Assembly (NCBI RefSeq): GCF_014652575.1
Contig: NZ_BMZB01000003.1
Coordinates: 372,001 to 436,000, forward strand
Source of the DNA: Asticcacaulis endophyticus
GTDB lineage: Bacteria; Pseudomonadota; Alphaproteobacteria; Caulobacterales; Caulobacteraceae
Direction: 5' to 3'
DNA length: 64,000 nt
Made by a program: the position numbers and the translations under genes. Below, piece after piece: positions 8,371 through 16,229 of this stretch (positions are counted from its first letter, which is position 1; every line of letters begins with the position of its first letter). The notes under the pieces were generated by a model. It was not told the DNA's origin and did not search any database. It saw only the letters and a program-made list of their open reading frames with translations.

Positions 8371-9759
8371 TTACTTGCTTGCCGCGGTCTGCTGCCACGG
8401 CCCCGGATTCATCACCAGCTTGCCTTTGGTGGTAAAATCGAGCACGGTCGGATAGCGGCCTGGGACCATAAAAACCCCGTCTTTATAGGGGATTAGCTCC
8501 ACCTTCGCGTCTTTAGGTACATTATAGGCTTTACGCTCCCCTGTGGCTTGGGCGTAGAGTTTGCCGCCATCTGCGGTCACTTTTACGCTCACGATGTTGG
8601 AGAAGCGGTAATCGCCCGCATAGGTTTTCATCGCCTTTTCCGTCACCTGTGGCGCTGATGTCACCACGGGTAAGGTGGGCTGCTCTGGCACGGAGTTTAG
8701 AATAGCGTCCCACATCACTTCGCTGGCGATCCCACCCAGTTGCGGATTGGTCATGCCTTCCGGCGCGTCGATCTCAGCGGTGGATATAGCATACATGACA
8801 TCGCCGTCGCCCATGGTCGCATAGGGCTGAATCCCGCGCGCCATCGAGGTATGAACCTGCACCGCCAGTCGCTTAAGCTCAGCCGGGTCCATCTTCTGAT
8901 TGACGACAATCAGGCTGACCGTGGTGTTGCGCTTAGGGCCACCCGGCACCGTCCAGCCCGGTTTCTGGCTGTCGGGCAGGTTCTGCATCAGGTCCTTGAC
9001 CATAAGGTCTTTTGGCCAGCCTTCGCCGCCGTAGCAGGCCTGAACCTTGCCATCACGATCCGCCACCACGCCAAAAGCATTGACGACGGTGAAGGCCGCG
9101 ATCTTGATGTCACCAACCTGCTTGAACGCGCCCCCCTGACCCGATGGTGAGTTACAGCCGAAGTAGTAGCCCGTGCGGGTATTGCGTCCGGCGCCGGCCG
9201 AACCGTTGCGGAAGACGCCGGTTTCAGCCGCATGAAACGCCGCCTGCGCCAGTTTCTTATCGGGATAGATTTCATTCAGGCGACGATCGCCGAAGTCATA
9301 GATGATAGAGCCCACCGCCAGGCCGATATTGTCCCAGTGGCCGGAGCGGGTGCCCTCGTCCTTAAGGGCGGTATTGACCGCCGTGACGCTTTCCAGACCG
9401 TACCAGGAACCGCCCGAAAACACGACGGAGTCCACTTCGGGGACATTGTAAAACAGGTCGAGATATTCGGTATTGACCGTCCCCGGCCCTCCGCCGCGCA
9501 CATCGACCGCGCCCAGAACCTTACGGCCAAAGCGGATGACGGTCACGCCGGTTGGGCCCTCAGAATATTCAGCCATGCCGATTTTAAGCATCGGCCAGTC
9601 GAAATTCATGACCTCACCGCCGGTGTTGACCACCGGCTTCAGATCGGCCTGACTGTCGGGTGGATTAAGCTTGGGCGCAGGGGTTTGAGAAAGGGCGGGC
9701 ATGGCCCCCAGCGCAAAAGCGAGCGCCATCAGTGATAAGTGGGATTTCATGGTCATCAT
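8371..9759 (-). CDS. Exported P1/S58 family peptidase (DmpA / beta-aminopeptidase / NylC superfamily)
   Basis: A 462-residue N-terminal-nucleophile hydrolase with a signal peptide (MKSHLSLMALAFALGAMPALSQ). P1 proteins cut themselves into two chains to expose the nucleophile. Here the predicted cut is in KRNTTVSLIVVN between N278 and T279, an Asn/Thr site like that of NylC (Asn266/Thr267, from memory) rather than the Gly/Ser site of DmpA. Other family features are GGGPGTVNT, VVFSGGSWYGLESV, GSAGAGRNTRTG and the C-terminal YATMGDGDVMYAIST. Members hydrolyse D-amino acid amides, beta-amino-acid peptides or nylon oligomers. About 100 extra residues follow the usual end of the fold, with a region around YAGDYRFSNIVS resembling the add-on found in some beta-lactamase-fold proteins. 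The gene precedes the TonB receptor and follows the kinase/PLP-enzyme pair. Confidence 0.87.
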   Translation of the reverse strand: MMTMKSHLSLMALAFALGAMPALSQTPAPKLNPPDSQADLKPVVNTGGEVMNFDWPMLKIGMAEYSEGPTGVTVIRFGRKVLGAVDVRGGGPGTVNTEYLDLFYNVPEVDSVVFSGGSWYGLESVTAVNTALKDEGTRSGHWDNIGLAVGSIIYDFGDRRLNEIYPDKKLAQAAFHAAETGVFRNGSAGAGRNTRTGYYFGCNSPSGQGGAFKQVGDIKIAAFTVVNAFGVVADRDGKVQACYGGEGWPKDLMVKDLMQNLPDSQKPGWTVPGGPKRNTTVSLIVVNQKMDPAELKRLAVQVHTSMARGIQPYATMGDGDVMYAISTAEIDAPEGMTNPQLGGIASEVMWDAILNSVPEQPTLPVVTSAPQVTEKAMKTYAGDYRFSNIVSVKVTADGGKLYAQATGERKAYNVPKDAKVELIPYKDGVFMVPGRYPTVLDFTTKGKLVMNPGPWQQTAASK

Positions 9760-9826
9760 ATCGGCATCCTGTTGGACTGTTGATTTGAACTTGCGCTAAT
9801 GCTGGGTGAGTTTGCATTGCAAAAAT

Positions 9827-9843
9827 TGTCACGAATGGTGACT
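9827..9843. promoter_or_regulatory. Candidate operator upstream of the P1 peptidase gene
   Basis: An inverted repeat TGTCACgaatgGTGACT lies about 70 bp upstream of the peptidase start. Its reverse strand reads AGTCACCATT, sharing the octamer GTCACCAT with the larger inverted repeat at 12261-12295. Which regulator binds is unknown. Confidence 0.4.
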
Positions 9844-9872
9844 CATTATCACCGCTCAACCTCTCCCTATGA

Positions 9873-11126
9873 TCACGAGTTGGAAACCGCGGCACTAAGC
9901 ACGGCCAAAAGCCGGTCAACATGCTCAGGGCGAAACACCAGCGGCGGCCGGATTTTGAGGACATTACCGTGCGGGCCGGTGGCACTGATCAGCACCTTGT
10001 GCTGGCGTAAATAATTGACGATCTGACGGGCGCGATCTCCATCCGGTTTGCCGTCTGTGACAATATCCACGCCGAAAAACAGGCCGGTGCCACGCACCTC
10101 ACCGACATGATCGCTGTGGTCGCTCAGCATGTGCAGACCGTCTTTAAGATACGCACCGACCTCACGGGCATTGGTTATCAATCCTTCGTCAGCAATGACA
10201 TTTAAAACCGCAAGCGCTGCCGCACTTGAGACCGGATTGCCGCCGAAGGTGTTAAAATAGCGCGACTTTTTACCAAACTGTTCGATCAGTTCCGCCCGCA
10301 TGGCCACACCCGCGACCGGATGGCCATTGCCCATCGGCTTGCCCATGCTGACCAGATCGGGGTTGAGGCCGTGGCGCTGAAAACCCCACATGGCCTCACC
10401 GGTTCGACCAAACCCTGCCTGAACCTCATCGGCCACAAACAAACCGCCCGCCGCCTGCACCCGCTCAACGGCGGGCTTTAGGAACCCCGCCGGATCAGAA
10501 ATTACGCCGTCGCTGGAGAACAGCGTATCGCAGATAAATAAGGCGGGCGGAAAACCAGCTCTGGTCATGCGCGCAATGACCTCATCCATGGCTTGTGCAA
10601 ATCCTGCGGCGCGATCCTCCGGCGCAAAGCTAAGCGGCGACGGCACGGTAAATATGTGCGGCCCGCGCACCACCCCTTCGCCCAGAGACGGCGACATCTG
10701 TGATACCGCATGGGTCACGCCGTGGTAAGCCAGTTCGGTGACGATGATTCCCGTCCGTCCGGTATAGGCCTCAGCTATCCGCACTGCCAGATCATTGGCC
10801 TCACTGCCGGAGCAGGTAAACATCACACGGTCAATATGATCCGGCAAGGTCGCCAGCAGGGTTTCCGCACAGTCAAGGATCGTCTCATGCAGATAGCGGG
10901 TATGAGTATTGAGCGTATTCACTTGCTGCGTGATGACCGCCACCACACGTGGATGACAATGGCCAAGTGAGGCGACATTGTTATAGACATCAAGGTAGGC
11001 CTCCCCCGCCGCATCATAGAGCCATACGCCTTCGCCGCGCACGAAATGGGCCGGCTCGTCGTAAAACAGCCTGTAAGCAGGCCCCAGAAGACGTTCGCGG
11101 CGCGCGATCAGATCGGTTTGGGTCAT
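9873..11126 (-). CDS. Class III PLP enzyme of the AGXT2L/phospho-lyase type
   Basis: A 417-residue fold-type I PLP enzyme. NNVASLGHCHPRVV, LNTHTRYLHE, ADEVQAGFGRTG, the PLP lysine in MGKPMGNGHPV (K263), FNTFGGNPVS and LKIRPPLVF are, from memory, features of the AGXT2-like group. That group includes ethanolamine-phosphate phospho-lyase and 5-phosphohydroxy-L-lysine phospho-lyase as well as ordinary omega-transaminases. The start overlaps the stop of the APH-fold kinase gene by four bases (ATGA), so the two are translationally coupled. A kinase followed by this enzyme fits phosphorylation of a hydroxy-amine and elimination of phosphate and ammonia to give an aldehyde. Plain transamination is the alternative. 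Confidence is high for the family and moderate for phospho-lyase. Confidence 0.9.
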   Translation of the reverse strand: MTQTDLIARRERLLGPAYRLFYDEPAHFVRGEGVWLYDAAGEAYLDVYNNVASLGHCHPRVVAVITQQVNTLNTHTRYLHETILDCAETLLATLPDHIDRVMFTCSGSEANDLAVRIAEAYTGRTGIIVTELAYHGVTHAVSQMSPSLGEGVVRGPHIFTVPSPLSFAPEDRAAGFAQAMDEVIARMTRAGFPPALFICDTLFSSDGVISDPAGFLKPAVERVQAAGGLFVADEVQAGFGRTGEAMWGFQRHGLNPDLVSMGKPMGNGHPVAGVAMRAELIEQFGKKSRYFNTFGGNPVSSAAALAVLNVIADEGLITNAREVGAYLKDGLHMLSDHSDHVGEVRGTGLFFGVDIVTDGKPDGDRARQIVNYLRQHKVLISATGPHGNVLKIRPPLVFRPEHVDRLLAVLSAAVSNS

Positions 11127-12169
11127 GCAGCACTCCGTTGACAGGCGGTTTTTAGTTTATCAGCAACATCTGACGGCGATAGCTCCGCCACCGCCATAAG
11201 CGCCGTGATTGAGCGCGGGGCATTGCGCATGATATAGACGCCATTGGCCGGATGACGCCGCGCGCGCCAATGGGCAATGCCCACCGTAATCGCCCAGCGC
11301 GCCCTAACCAGATCAAAGATCAGCTCAATCTCAGCTTCGGTTAACGGGCGAATAGCATGGAACGCCGCCACCATCTCAGACAAGGCGGCAATCGGATCAT
11401 CGACATCAAATAGCTGATAGGCGGCGGCCGTCGCCAAATCGCATACGGAGTGCGATTTTACCGCATCACCAAAGTCGATCACCCCACTGATCAGTCCGCC
11501 ATCGCCGACAATCAGGTTATGCAGATTTAGGTCGTTATGGATGAACTGCGTTGGCAACGCCGCCAAAGTCGGCGCCACCACATCGTCAAAACGGGCAAAG
11601 ACGGCCTCAGACACTTCACGCACCGCACGATCCTCAACCGCGCTCAGCAATGGCTGGATGCGGTCAGCGCGGGCAATGTTCCATAACATATCGGTGTCGA
11701 TATAGGGCGATGAGAAATCCTCAAGCGCCAGCACCATGCGCGCCGAAATCTGCGCGACCTGAACCCGGATGGCGTGCGACGCCGGCCAATGACTGAGCGG
11801 CGTGCCATTAAGGTATGTCACCAACCGTACAATGTGGCGGACACCCTCTGCGCCGATCAGGGCCTCATCGGCACCCTCAACCGTCGGGATAAGGCGCGGG
11901 ATTGGCACGTCCGTACCGGCCCCCTCAAGATGGCGCAGCATGGCGTTCTGAAAGGCCGTCGTCGCCGGATCTTCGAGGGCGCTGGAAATCTTCAGCACAT
12001 ATTCGCCTTGTGGTGCCTTAAGGTGAAAATTGCGGTCGCGTTCACCAGTCAGTTCGCGCGCCACCGCCTTAAGGCCATAATACTTAAGGGCGACGCTTTG
12101 CGCCTGCGCTTCGGAAATGCGCGGGACATGAGTATCGGACAGAGACGCTTCGGATAGATTCGCGGTCAT
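11123..12169 (-). CDS. APH-fold small-molecule kinase (hydroxylysine kinase-like)
   Basis: A 348-residue protein of the aminoglycoside phosphotransferase/choline kinase superfamily. The Brenner-type catalytic motif is QFIHNDLNLHNLIVGD (catalytic Asp). The metal-binding Asp is in SGVIDFGDAVKSHSVCDLATA. The start was set at MTANLSEAS (12169) because sequence upstream in the same frame is not family-like and includes an imperfect palindrome. The combination with the following AGXT2L-like enzyme, overlapping by ATGA, is the same pairing as hydroxylysine kinase plus phospho-lyase in animals. From memory, bacteria also carry fused APH-peptidase-aminotransferase proteins. The substrate is probably a hydroxylated amine or amino acid. 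An aminoglycoside resistance role is unlikely in this context. Confidence 0.85.
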   Translation of the reverse strand: MTANLSEASLSDTHVPRISEAQAQSVALKYYGLKAVARELTGERDRNFHLKAPQGEYVLKISSALEDPATTAFQNAMLRHLEGAGTDVPIPRLIPTVEGADEALIGAEGVRHIVRLVTYLNGTPLSHWPASHAIRVQVAQISARMVLALEDFSSPYIDTDMLWNIARADRIQPLLSAVEDRAVREVSEAVFARFDDVVAPTLAALPTQFIHNDLNLHNLIVGDGGLISGVIDFGDAVKSHSVCDLATAAAYQLFDVDDPIAALSEMVAAFHAIRPLTEAEIELIFDLVRARWAITVGIAHWRARRHPANGVYIMRNAPRSITALMAVAELSPSDVADKLKTACQRSAA

Positions 12170-12260
12170 GGTGCCGTTTCGCTTCGTTCGTGAAAGCGAA
12201 AGCCTAACCCCGGTCCGCTCAGGTTTCGGGATGCGAAAGCCGCCCATAGTGGTGTTGTGG

Positions 12261-12295
12261 TGTCACCATAAGGATTAGAGCCGACTATGGTGACA
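12261..12295. promoter_or_regulatory. Divergent-promoter inverted repeat between the kinase and PaiB-like genes
   Basis: A perfect 10-bp inverted repeat, TGTCACCATA (12261-12270) and TATGGTGACA (12286-12295), with a 15-base spacer. It sits in the 217-bp divergent region. The arms are centred 25 bp apart, fitting a dimeric regulator such as a LysR or MocR type. The GTCACCAT half-site recurs at 9835-9842. Confidence 0.55.
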
Positions 12296-12386
12296 TGAGC
12301 GCACCACTGATGTGGGTATCCGCCGCTTGGCAAATCAGCACATTGCGGCCAATGTCGGCTACTGTTCTGCAAATCGGATATTCGAC

Positions 12387-13019
12387 ATGGCCGACAACCC
12401 CGCCCCGCCGCTTTATCGTCCCGCCGCCTATGACGCCGCTGATCCGGTCAAGATTATAAGCGACCATCCGTTTGCGCTGCTGATGTCTCCACAGATGCAC
12501 GCCACCTTCACGCCGATCATTTTCGAGTTCGATGATCGAAGTGACGTCATGGTTGGCCACATGGCCGGCCGCAACGCCCATGCCCTTAGCCTGCAAACCG
12601 GCGATAAGGCACTGGCGGTATTCTCAGGCCCCCATGCCTATATTTCCCCGCGCTGGTATGTGGAAAAACCGAGTGTGCCGACCTGGAACTATGTGGCGGC
12701 CCATGTCCGTGGCACGCTTGAGGTCGTGACGGATGATGCCGCGCAACTGGCCATTCTTCGCCGCAGCATAGATCTGATGGAAGCAGGATTTGACACGCCG
12801 TGGTCGATCGACGACGCTTCTGAGGGCAAGGTCGATCAGCTCCTGCCGCTGATCCGCAGCTTTCGCATCCATGTCGATAGCATCGAAGGCGTTACTAAAC
12901 TCAGCCAGACCCATCCCGCCGGTGACCGCGCCCGCATCATCGCAGGTTTAAAGGCTGATCCATATCCCGATCTGGCCGATCATATGGTCCAACAAGAAGA
13001 GGCGTCTTACAGAGCTTAG
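12387..13019 (+). CDS. PaiB-family FMN-binding protein (putative negative regulator)
   Basis: A 210-residue split-barrel flavin-binding protein. YRPAAYDAADPVKIISDHPFA at the start, GHMAGRNAH, FSGPHAYISPRWY, PTWNYVAAHVRGTLEV and the C-terminal KLSQTHPAGDRARIIAGL are the standard PaiB blocks. The start MADNPAPPLYRP at 12387 was preferred over an ATG 75 bases upstream because it gives the usual family length of about 210 residues. PaiB was described in Bacillus as a repressor of sporulation and degradative enzymes, but most members may be flavin-dependent enzymes. It is divergent from the kinase/PLP-enzyme operon and shares its control region. Whether it regulates that operon is unknown. Confidence 0.88.
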   Translation: MADNPAPPLYRPAAYDAADPVKIISDHPFALLMSPQMHATFTPIIFEFDDRSDVMVGHMAGRNAHALSLQTGDKALAVFSGPHAYISPRWYVEKPSVPTWNYVAAHVRGTLEVVTDDAAQLAILRRSIDLMEAGFDTPWSIDDASEGKVDQLLPLIRSFRIHVDSIEGVTKLSQTHPAGDRARIIAGLKADPYPDLADHMVQQEEASYRA

Positions 13020-13050
13020 CCATGCAAGAGCGATTTTAAATTCCCACAGT

Positions 13051-13066
13051 GCGCCCAAAGGAGACA
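13051..13066. repeat. 16-bp repeat copy 1 (left edge of efflux block)
   Basis: GCGCCCAAAGGAGACA occurs exactly here and at 22618-22633, direct orientation, 9.57 kb apart. It lies in the otherwise featureless 130-bp gap between the PaiB-like gene and the MFS gene. A looser relative is at 36582-36599. Confidence 0.6.
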
Positions 13067-13149
13067 ATCCTATCATTTAGGTAAATCCCTTCGTCGCGTG
13101 CCCATTTCATGAGCCATAAACTAACCTTACTGATCGACTCGCGCTCGCA

Positions 13150-14325
13150 TTAGACACACTTTTGCGGCTCAGCGAGCTTCACGGCTGGCTTGGTACGCAG
13201 GCAAAGAACCATGATCAATCCTGCGGTGGCCATGACCGCACCGGCTAATGATACCGCAGGGAACCCTAGCCCGGCAGAGATGACCGCGCCACCAAGGGCG
13301 GCACCGGCAGCATTGCCTAGGTTAAAGGCACCGACATTCATGGCTGAAGCGAGATTGGGCGCGTCAGCGGCAACGTTCATGATGCGCGTCTGCAAGGGCG
13401 GCACCAATGCAAAGCTCGCCGTGCCCCATAAGAATATCAGTACGGCCGCAGGCACGGGCCAGCGCATACCCCAGGCGAAAAGAACCAGCAACACGACAAG
13501 GCCCGAGAGTGTCACAATCAGGGTGGCATCGATCGAGCGGTCGGCGTACCGGCCACCCAGCCAATTGCCTGCCGTCAGTCCCAGGCCATAGATGACCAAC
13601 ATTGCCGTCACGAAAGCGGTGGAGGCCTTGGTCTCGCTTTGCAGGATCGGGGCAATATAGGTGAAGACCGTGAACATCGCACTTGCCCCCACGACGGTCA
13701 GGGCCAAGGCTGCAAGCACCGCTGGCTTTTTCAGGACTCGCAATTCCGTCATCATATCGGCGTTCTTATCGGCGGGAAGCTCTGGCAAAGACACCCGCAG
13801 ACTTATCATGGTCACGATACCCAGCCCGGTGATCCCCCAGAACGCCGCGCGCCAGCCCATAACCTCCCCGGCCCAGGTGGCGAGAGGCACGCCACCGATC
13901 GTCGCGATCGTCAAGCCCATGAACATGGCCGCGACCGCCCCAGCTCGCCGCTCTGGTGAGACCAAACTCGCAGCCACAACCGCCCCTACACCAAAGAAGG
14001 CGCCATGATTAAACGAGGTCACCACACGGGCGGTCAGAAGCAGGGTATAATCGTTCGCCAATGCTGACACGAGATTGCCAATCGTGAATATAGCCATCAA
14101 TCCGATCAACAATGTTCGCCGGGGAACCCGTCCTGTCGTCAGGGTCATGATGGGTGCACCTATCAACACCCCCATGGCGTAGGCGCTAACGAGCAGGCCC
14201 GCTGCAGGTATGGATACGCCCAGATCAGCCGCCATAATCGGCAGGAGGCCCATAGGCGCAAATTCCGTAACACCGATGCCGAAGGCGCCGGTTGCCAGCG
14301 CCAGAAGAGGAAGATTGAGCTTCAT
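13150..14325 (-). CDS. MFS exporter, AraJ/sugar-efflux (DHA1) type
   Basis: A 391-residue inner-membrane carrier with about 12 transmembrane segments. The opening MKLNLPLLALATGAFGIGVTEF and PMGLLPIMAADLGVSIPAAG are typical of AraJ/YdhP-type drug or sugar exporters. The start at 14325 was chosen because the hydrophobic first helix begins there and AGGAT precedes it by a few bases. A longer in-frame opening to 14607 is Arg/Ser-rich, not MFS-like, and would overlap the divergent LysR gene. The divergent LysR regulator 98 bp away probably controls it. Substrate unknown. Confidence 0.9.
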   Translation of the reverse strand: MKLNLPLLALATGAFGIGVTEFAPMGLLPIMAADLGVSIPAAGLLVSAYAMGVLIGAPIMTLTTGRVPRRTLLIGLMAIFTIGNLVSALANDYTLLLTARVVTSFNHGAFFGVGAVVAASLVSPERRAGAVAAMFMGLTIATIGGVPLATWAGEVMGWRAAFWGITGLGIVTMISLRVSLPELPADKNADMMTELRVLKKPAVLAALALTVVGASAMFTVFTYIAPILQSETKASTAFVTAMLVIYGLGLTAGNWLGGRYADRSIDATLIVTLSGLVVLLVLFAWGMRWPVPAAVLIFLWGTASFALVPPLQTRIMNVAADAPNLASAMNVGAFNLGNAAGAALGGAVISAGLGFPAVSLAGAVMATAGLIMVLCLRTKPAVKLAEPQKCV

Positions 14326-14350
14326 TGAAATTATCCTGATTATGTGCCCT

Positions 14351-14366
14351 AAGCATATGAATGCTT
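14351..14366. promoter_or_regulatory. Inverted repeat in the MFS/LysR divergent region
   Basis: AAGCAT-ATGA-ATGCTT, with 6-bp arms, sits 26 bp upstream of the MFS start and 57 bp upstream of the LysR start. This placement fits a LysR-type binding site controlling both genes. The site is short, so support is modest. Confidence 0.4.
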
Positions 14367-14422
14367 TGAGATCTGCTGTGTAGGCAGTCTTCAAGACAAG
14401 GTTCTGTGCGTAGGATTCACAA

Positions 14423-15325
14423 ATGAAACGTGAAATGGCCGACCGGTCAGGTGAAATGGAAGCGTTTGCCGCCGTGGTGCGTGAGCAAAGCCTCTCTGGA
14501 GCGGCGCGACGGCTGGGACTTACCCCCTCTGCCGTGAGCCGGGCGATTACCCGTATAGAAACGCGCCTGGGTGTGCGTTTGATTGTGCGCACGACACGGT
14601 CGATCACCCTGACACCGGAGGGGGAAGCCTACGCCCGAGGCGCCGCGCGCATCCTTGCTGATCTGACTGAAGTCGAAGACGCCATAGCCGATCAGGGCGT
14701 TCCGCGAGGCCGCCTGCGGGTTAGTGCCGCCTTGGCCCACGGTCGTCTGGTTATCGTGCCGTTGTTAGGGGAGTTTTCAGACAGATACCCTGGGATACGG
14801 CTCGATATCAGTCTCAGCGATACCTTGGTCGACGTTTTGGGTGGCCGCGCCGATGTCGCCATCCGCTTTGGTCCCCTGTCGGATAGTCCTTTGACCGCGC
14901 GGCGCCTGGGCGACACAGGACGATCAATCGTAGCCTCGCCGGACTATCTTGCCCGCCGGGGGACGCCCTTAGTGCCCGAGGATCTCCTCGGACACAACTG
15001 CCTGAATTTCGACTTTCCCCGTATCGAACCCGGCTGGCCGTTTCGCAAGAACGGGCACGATTACGCTCTAGGTGTTTCGGGCACCATCGAAGCCAACAAT
15101 GGCGAGACCCTTGTCCAATTAGCTCTGCAAGGCGTTGGCATTGCCCGCGTCGGAAACTTCCATCTCGCGAACGAAATTACGGCCGGCAAGCTTGTTGTCC
15201 TCCTCGATGATTTCAACCCCCAAGACCGCGAGCCGATCCATGCGGTCTTTGTGGGCGGCAGCCATATGCCCGCGCGTGTTCGCGTTTTTGTTGACTTTCT
15301 TGTGGAGCGACTGACCACGCGATAA
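14423..15325 (+). CDS. LysR-family regulator divergent to the MFS exporter
   Basis: A 300-residue LysR-type regulator of the usual length. The helix-turn-helix is at about residues 10-65 (MEAFAAVVREQSLSGAARRLG, then PSAVSRAITRIETRLG). The effector domain follows (GRLRVSAALAHGR onward, with GVGIARVGNFHLANE near the C-terminus). An alternative start is MADRSGEM five codons downstream. The head-to-head arrangement with a transporter gene and the short shared promoter is the classic layout for LysR control of an exporter, so it likely activates the MFS gene in response to its substrate. Confidence 0.92.
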   Translation: MKREMADRSGEMEAFAAVVREQSLSGAARRLGLTPSAVSRAITRIETRLGVRLIVRTTRSITLTPEGEAYARGAARILADLTEVEDAIADQGVPRGRLRVSAALAHGRLVIVPLLGEFSDRYPGIRLDISLSDTLVDVLGGRADVAIRFGPLSDSPLTARRLGDTGRSIVASPDYLARRGTPLVPEDLLGHNCLNFDFPRIEPGWPFRKNGHDYALGVSGTIEANNGETLVQLALQGVGIARVGNFHLANEITAGKLVVLLDDFNPQDREPIHAVFVGGSHMPARVRVFVDFLVERLTTR

Positions 15326-15507
15326 CTCGGCTGACCCAAGCAATCTCTACTGAGGTATACCACCATGCGCGCAGTGCAGAAGCGGAGGGGTCTCTAAACT
15401 GAAAAATTTCGATTCCAGAAGGAGTTAGCTCTTGCCTAATTTACTTCCGGAGATCTGCTTTTCTAAGCAATACCAGTTCAACGCACCTAGTCGACTTACG
15501 TAATCTA

Positions 15508-16140
15508 CTAACGCATTCGATGCGCCGCGAGAAAAATGGCGACCGCAGACTGACAGTATGACGATATCTCATCTTCGCGCTCGGCAATTTCCACATCGAA
15601 ATTAACCACGGCAAGTAGGTCAGAGCCCTGGAACAGCGCCGCAAACAGGCGGGCCGACTGTTTTGGATCGGGAACAGATAAGGCCTGCCGGTCGTGCAGA
15701 TGACGCAGCAGTGCCTCTATCTGAGTGATGAACCTCATCGGCCCGGCCTCAAAATAGAGACGGCTCAACTGCGCCTGATTGGCGTTATCCGACATTATCA
15801 TAGCCTCGACGCTTCTTACGTCCGCGCTGAGCAAAAGACGCAGAAGGCTGGCGCCAACCGCCAGCAACTGATCCTCGGCCGTGCCTTCGACGCCGTCGAA
15901 CAGCGATTTAGGTGCAAAATCCTGGCACCGTCCCGCGATAATCGCGCTGAACAGGGCGTCCTTATTCTCGAAGTGTTTGTAAATGCTAAGCTTTGATATC
16001 TTCGCTTCGCGCGCCACCTTATCCATGGTCGTCGCCTGAAAACCCAGTTCACTAAACAGGGTGCAGGCCGCGCTGACAATTTTTGCGTACAGGTCGGGAT
16101 CGACCGGTCGGCCACGGCGCGCAGGGCTAATTTCAGTCAT
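15508..16140 (-). CDS. TetR/AcrR-family repressor of the RND efflux operon
   Basis: A 210-residue TetR-type repressor. The N-terminal helix-turn-helix spans about residues 18-62 (AACTLFSELGFQATTMDKVA, then the recognition helix in KLSIYKHFENKDALF). The C-terminal ligand-binding region is helical and divergent as usual. It is transcribed away from the membrane-fusion gene, with an 89-bp gap containing two ATACTnnnnAGTAT palindromes. One of these ends 10 bases before this gene's start and so overlaps its ribosome-binding region. This implies autorepression and repression of the efflux operon until a drug or metabolite binds. Confidence 0.93.
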   Translation of the reverse strand: MTEISPARRGRPVDPDLYAKIVSAACTLFSELGFQATTMDKVAREAKISKLSIYKHFENKDALFSAIIAGRCQDFAPKSLFDGVEGTAEDQLLAVGASLLRLLLSADVRSVEAMIMSDNANQAQLSRLYFEAGPMRFITQIEALLRHLHDRQALSVPDPKQSARLFAALFQGSDLLAVVNFDVEIAEREDEISSYCQSAVAIFLAAHRMR

Positions 16141-16149
16141 GATAATAAT

Positions 16150-16198
16150 GATACTTGACAGTATCTATATTTTGGCGCTTTACGATACTCATCAGTAT
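16150..16198. promoter_or_regulatory. Two TetR-type operators between tetR and the efflux operon
   Basis: GATACTTGACAGTATC (16150-16165, a 16-bp palindrome) and ATACTCATCAGTAT (16185-16198) share the form ATACT-N4-AGTAT. Their centres are 34 bp apart, about three helical turns, so two repressor dimers would sit on one face of the DNA. They lie in the divergent gap, between the TetR start (16140) and the adaptor start (16230). Confidence 0.8.
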
Positions 16199-16229
16199 TA
16201 AATACGCCACCCCTTGGATCAAAGTCAAT

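Noticed and set aside
12170-12247. Earlier start for the APH-fold kinase at 12247
   Set aside because: The extra residues are not family-like and the DNA there is palindromic, as in a control region.
14326-14607. In-frame N-terminal extension of the MFS gene to 14607
   Set aside because: The added ~94 residues are Arg/Ser-rich, overlap the divergent LysR gene and precede the normal first MFS helix at 14325.
16155-16229. Earlier start for the RND adaptor at 16155
   Set aside because: The start would lie inside the first TetR operator, and the lipoprotein signal begins only at 16230.
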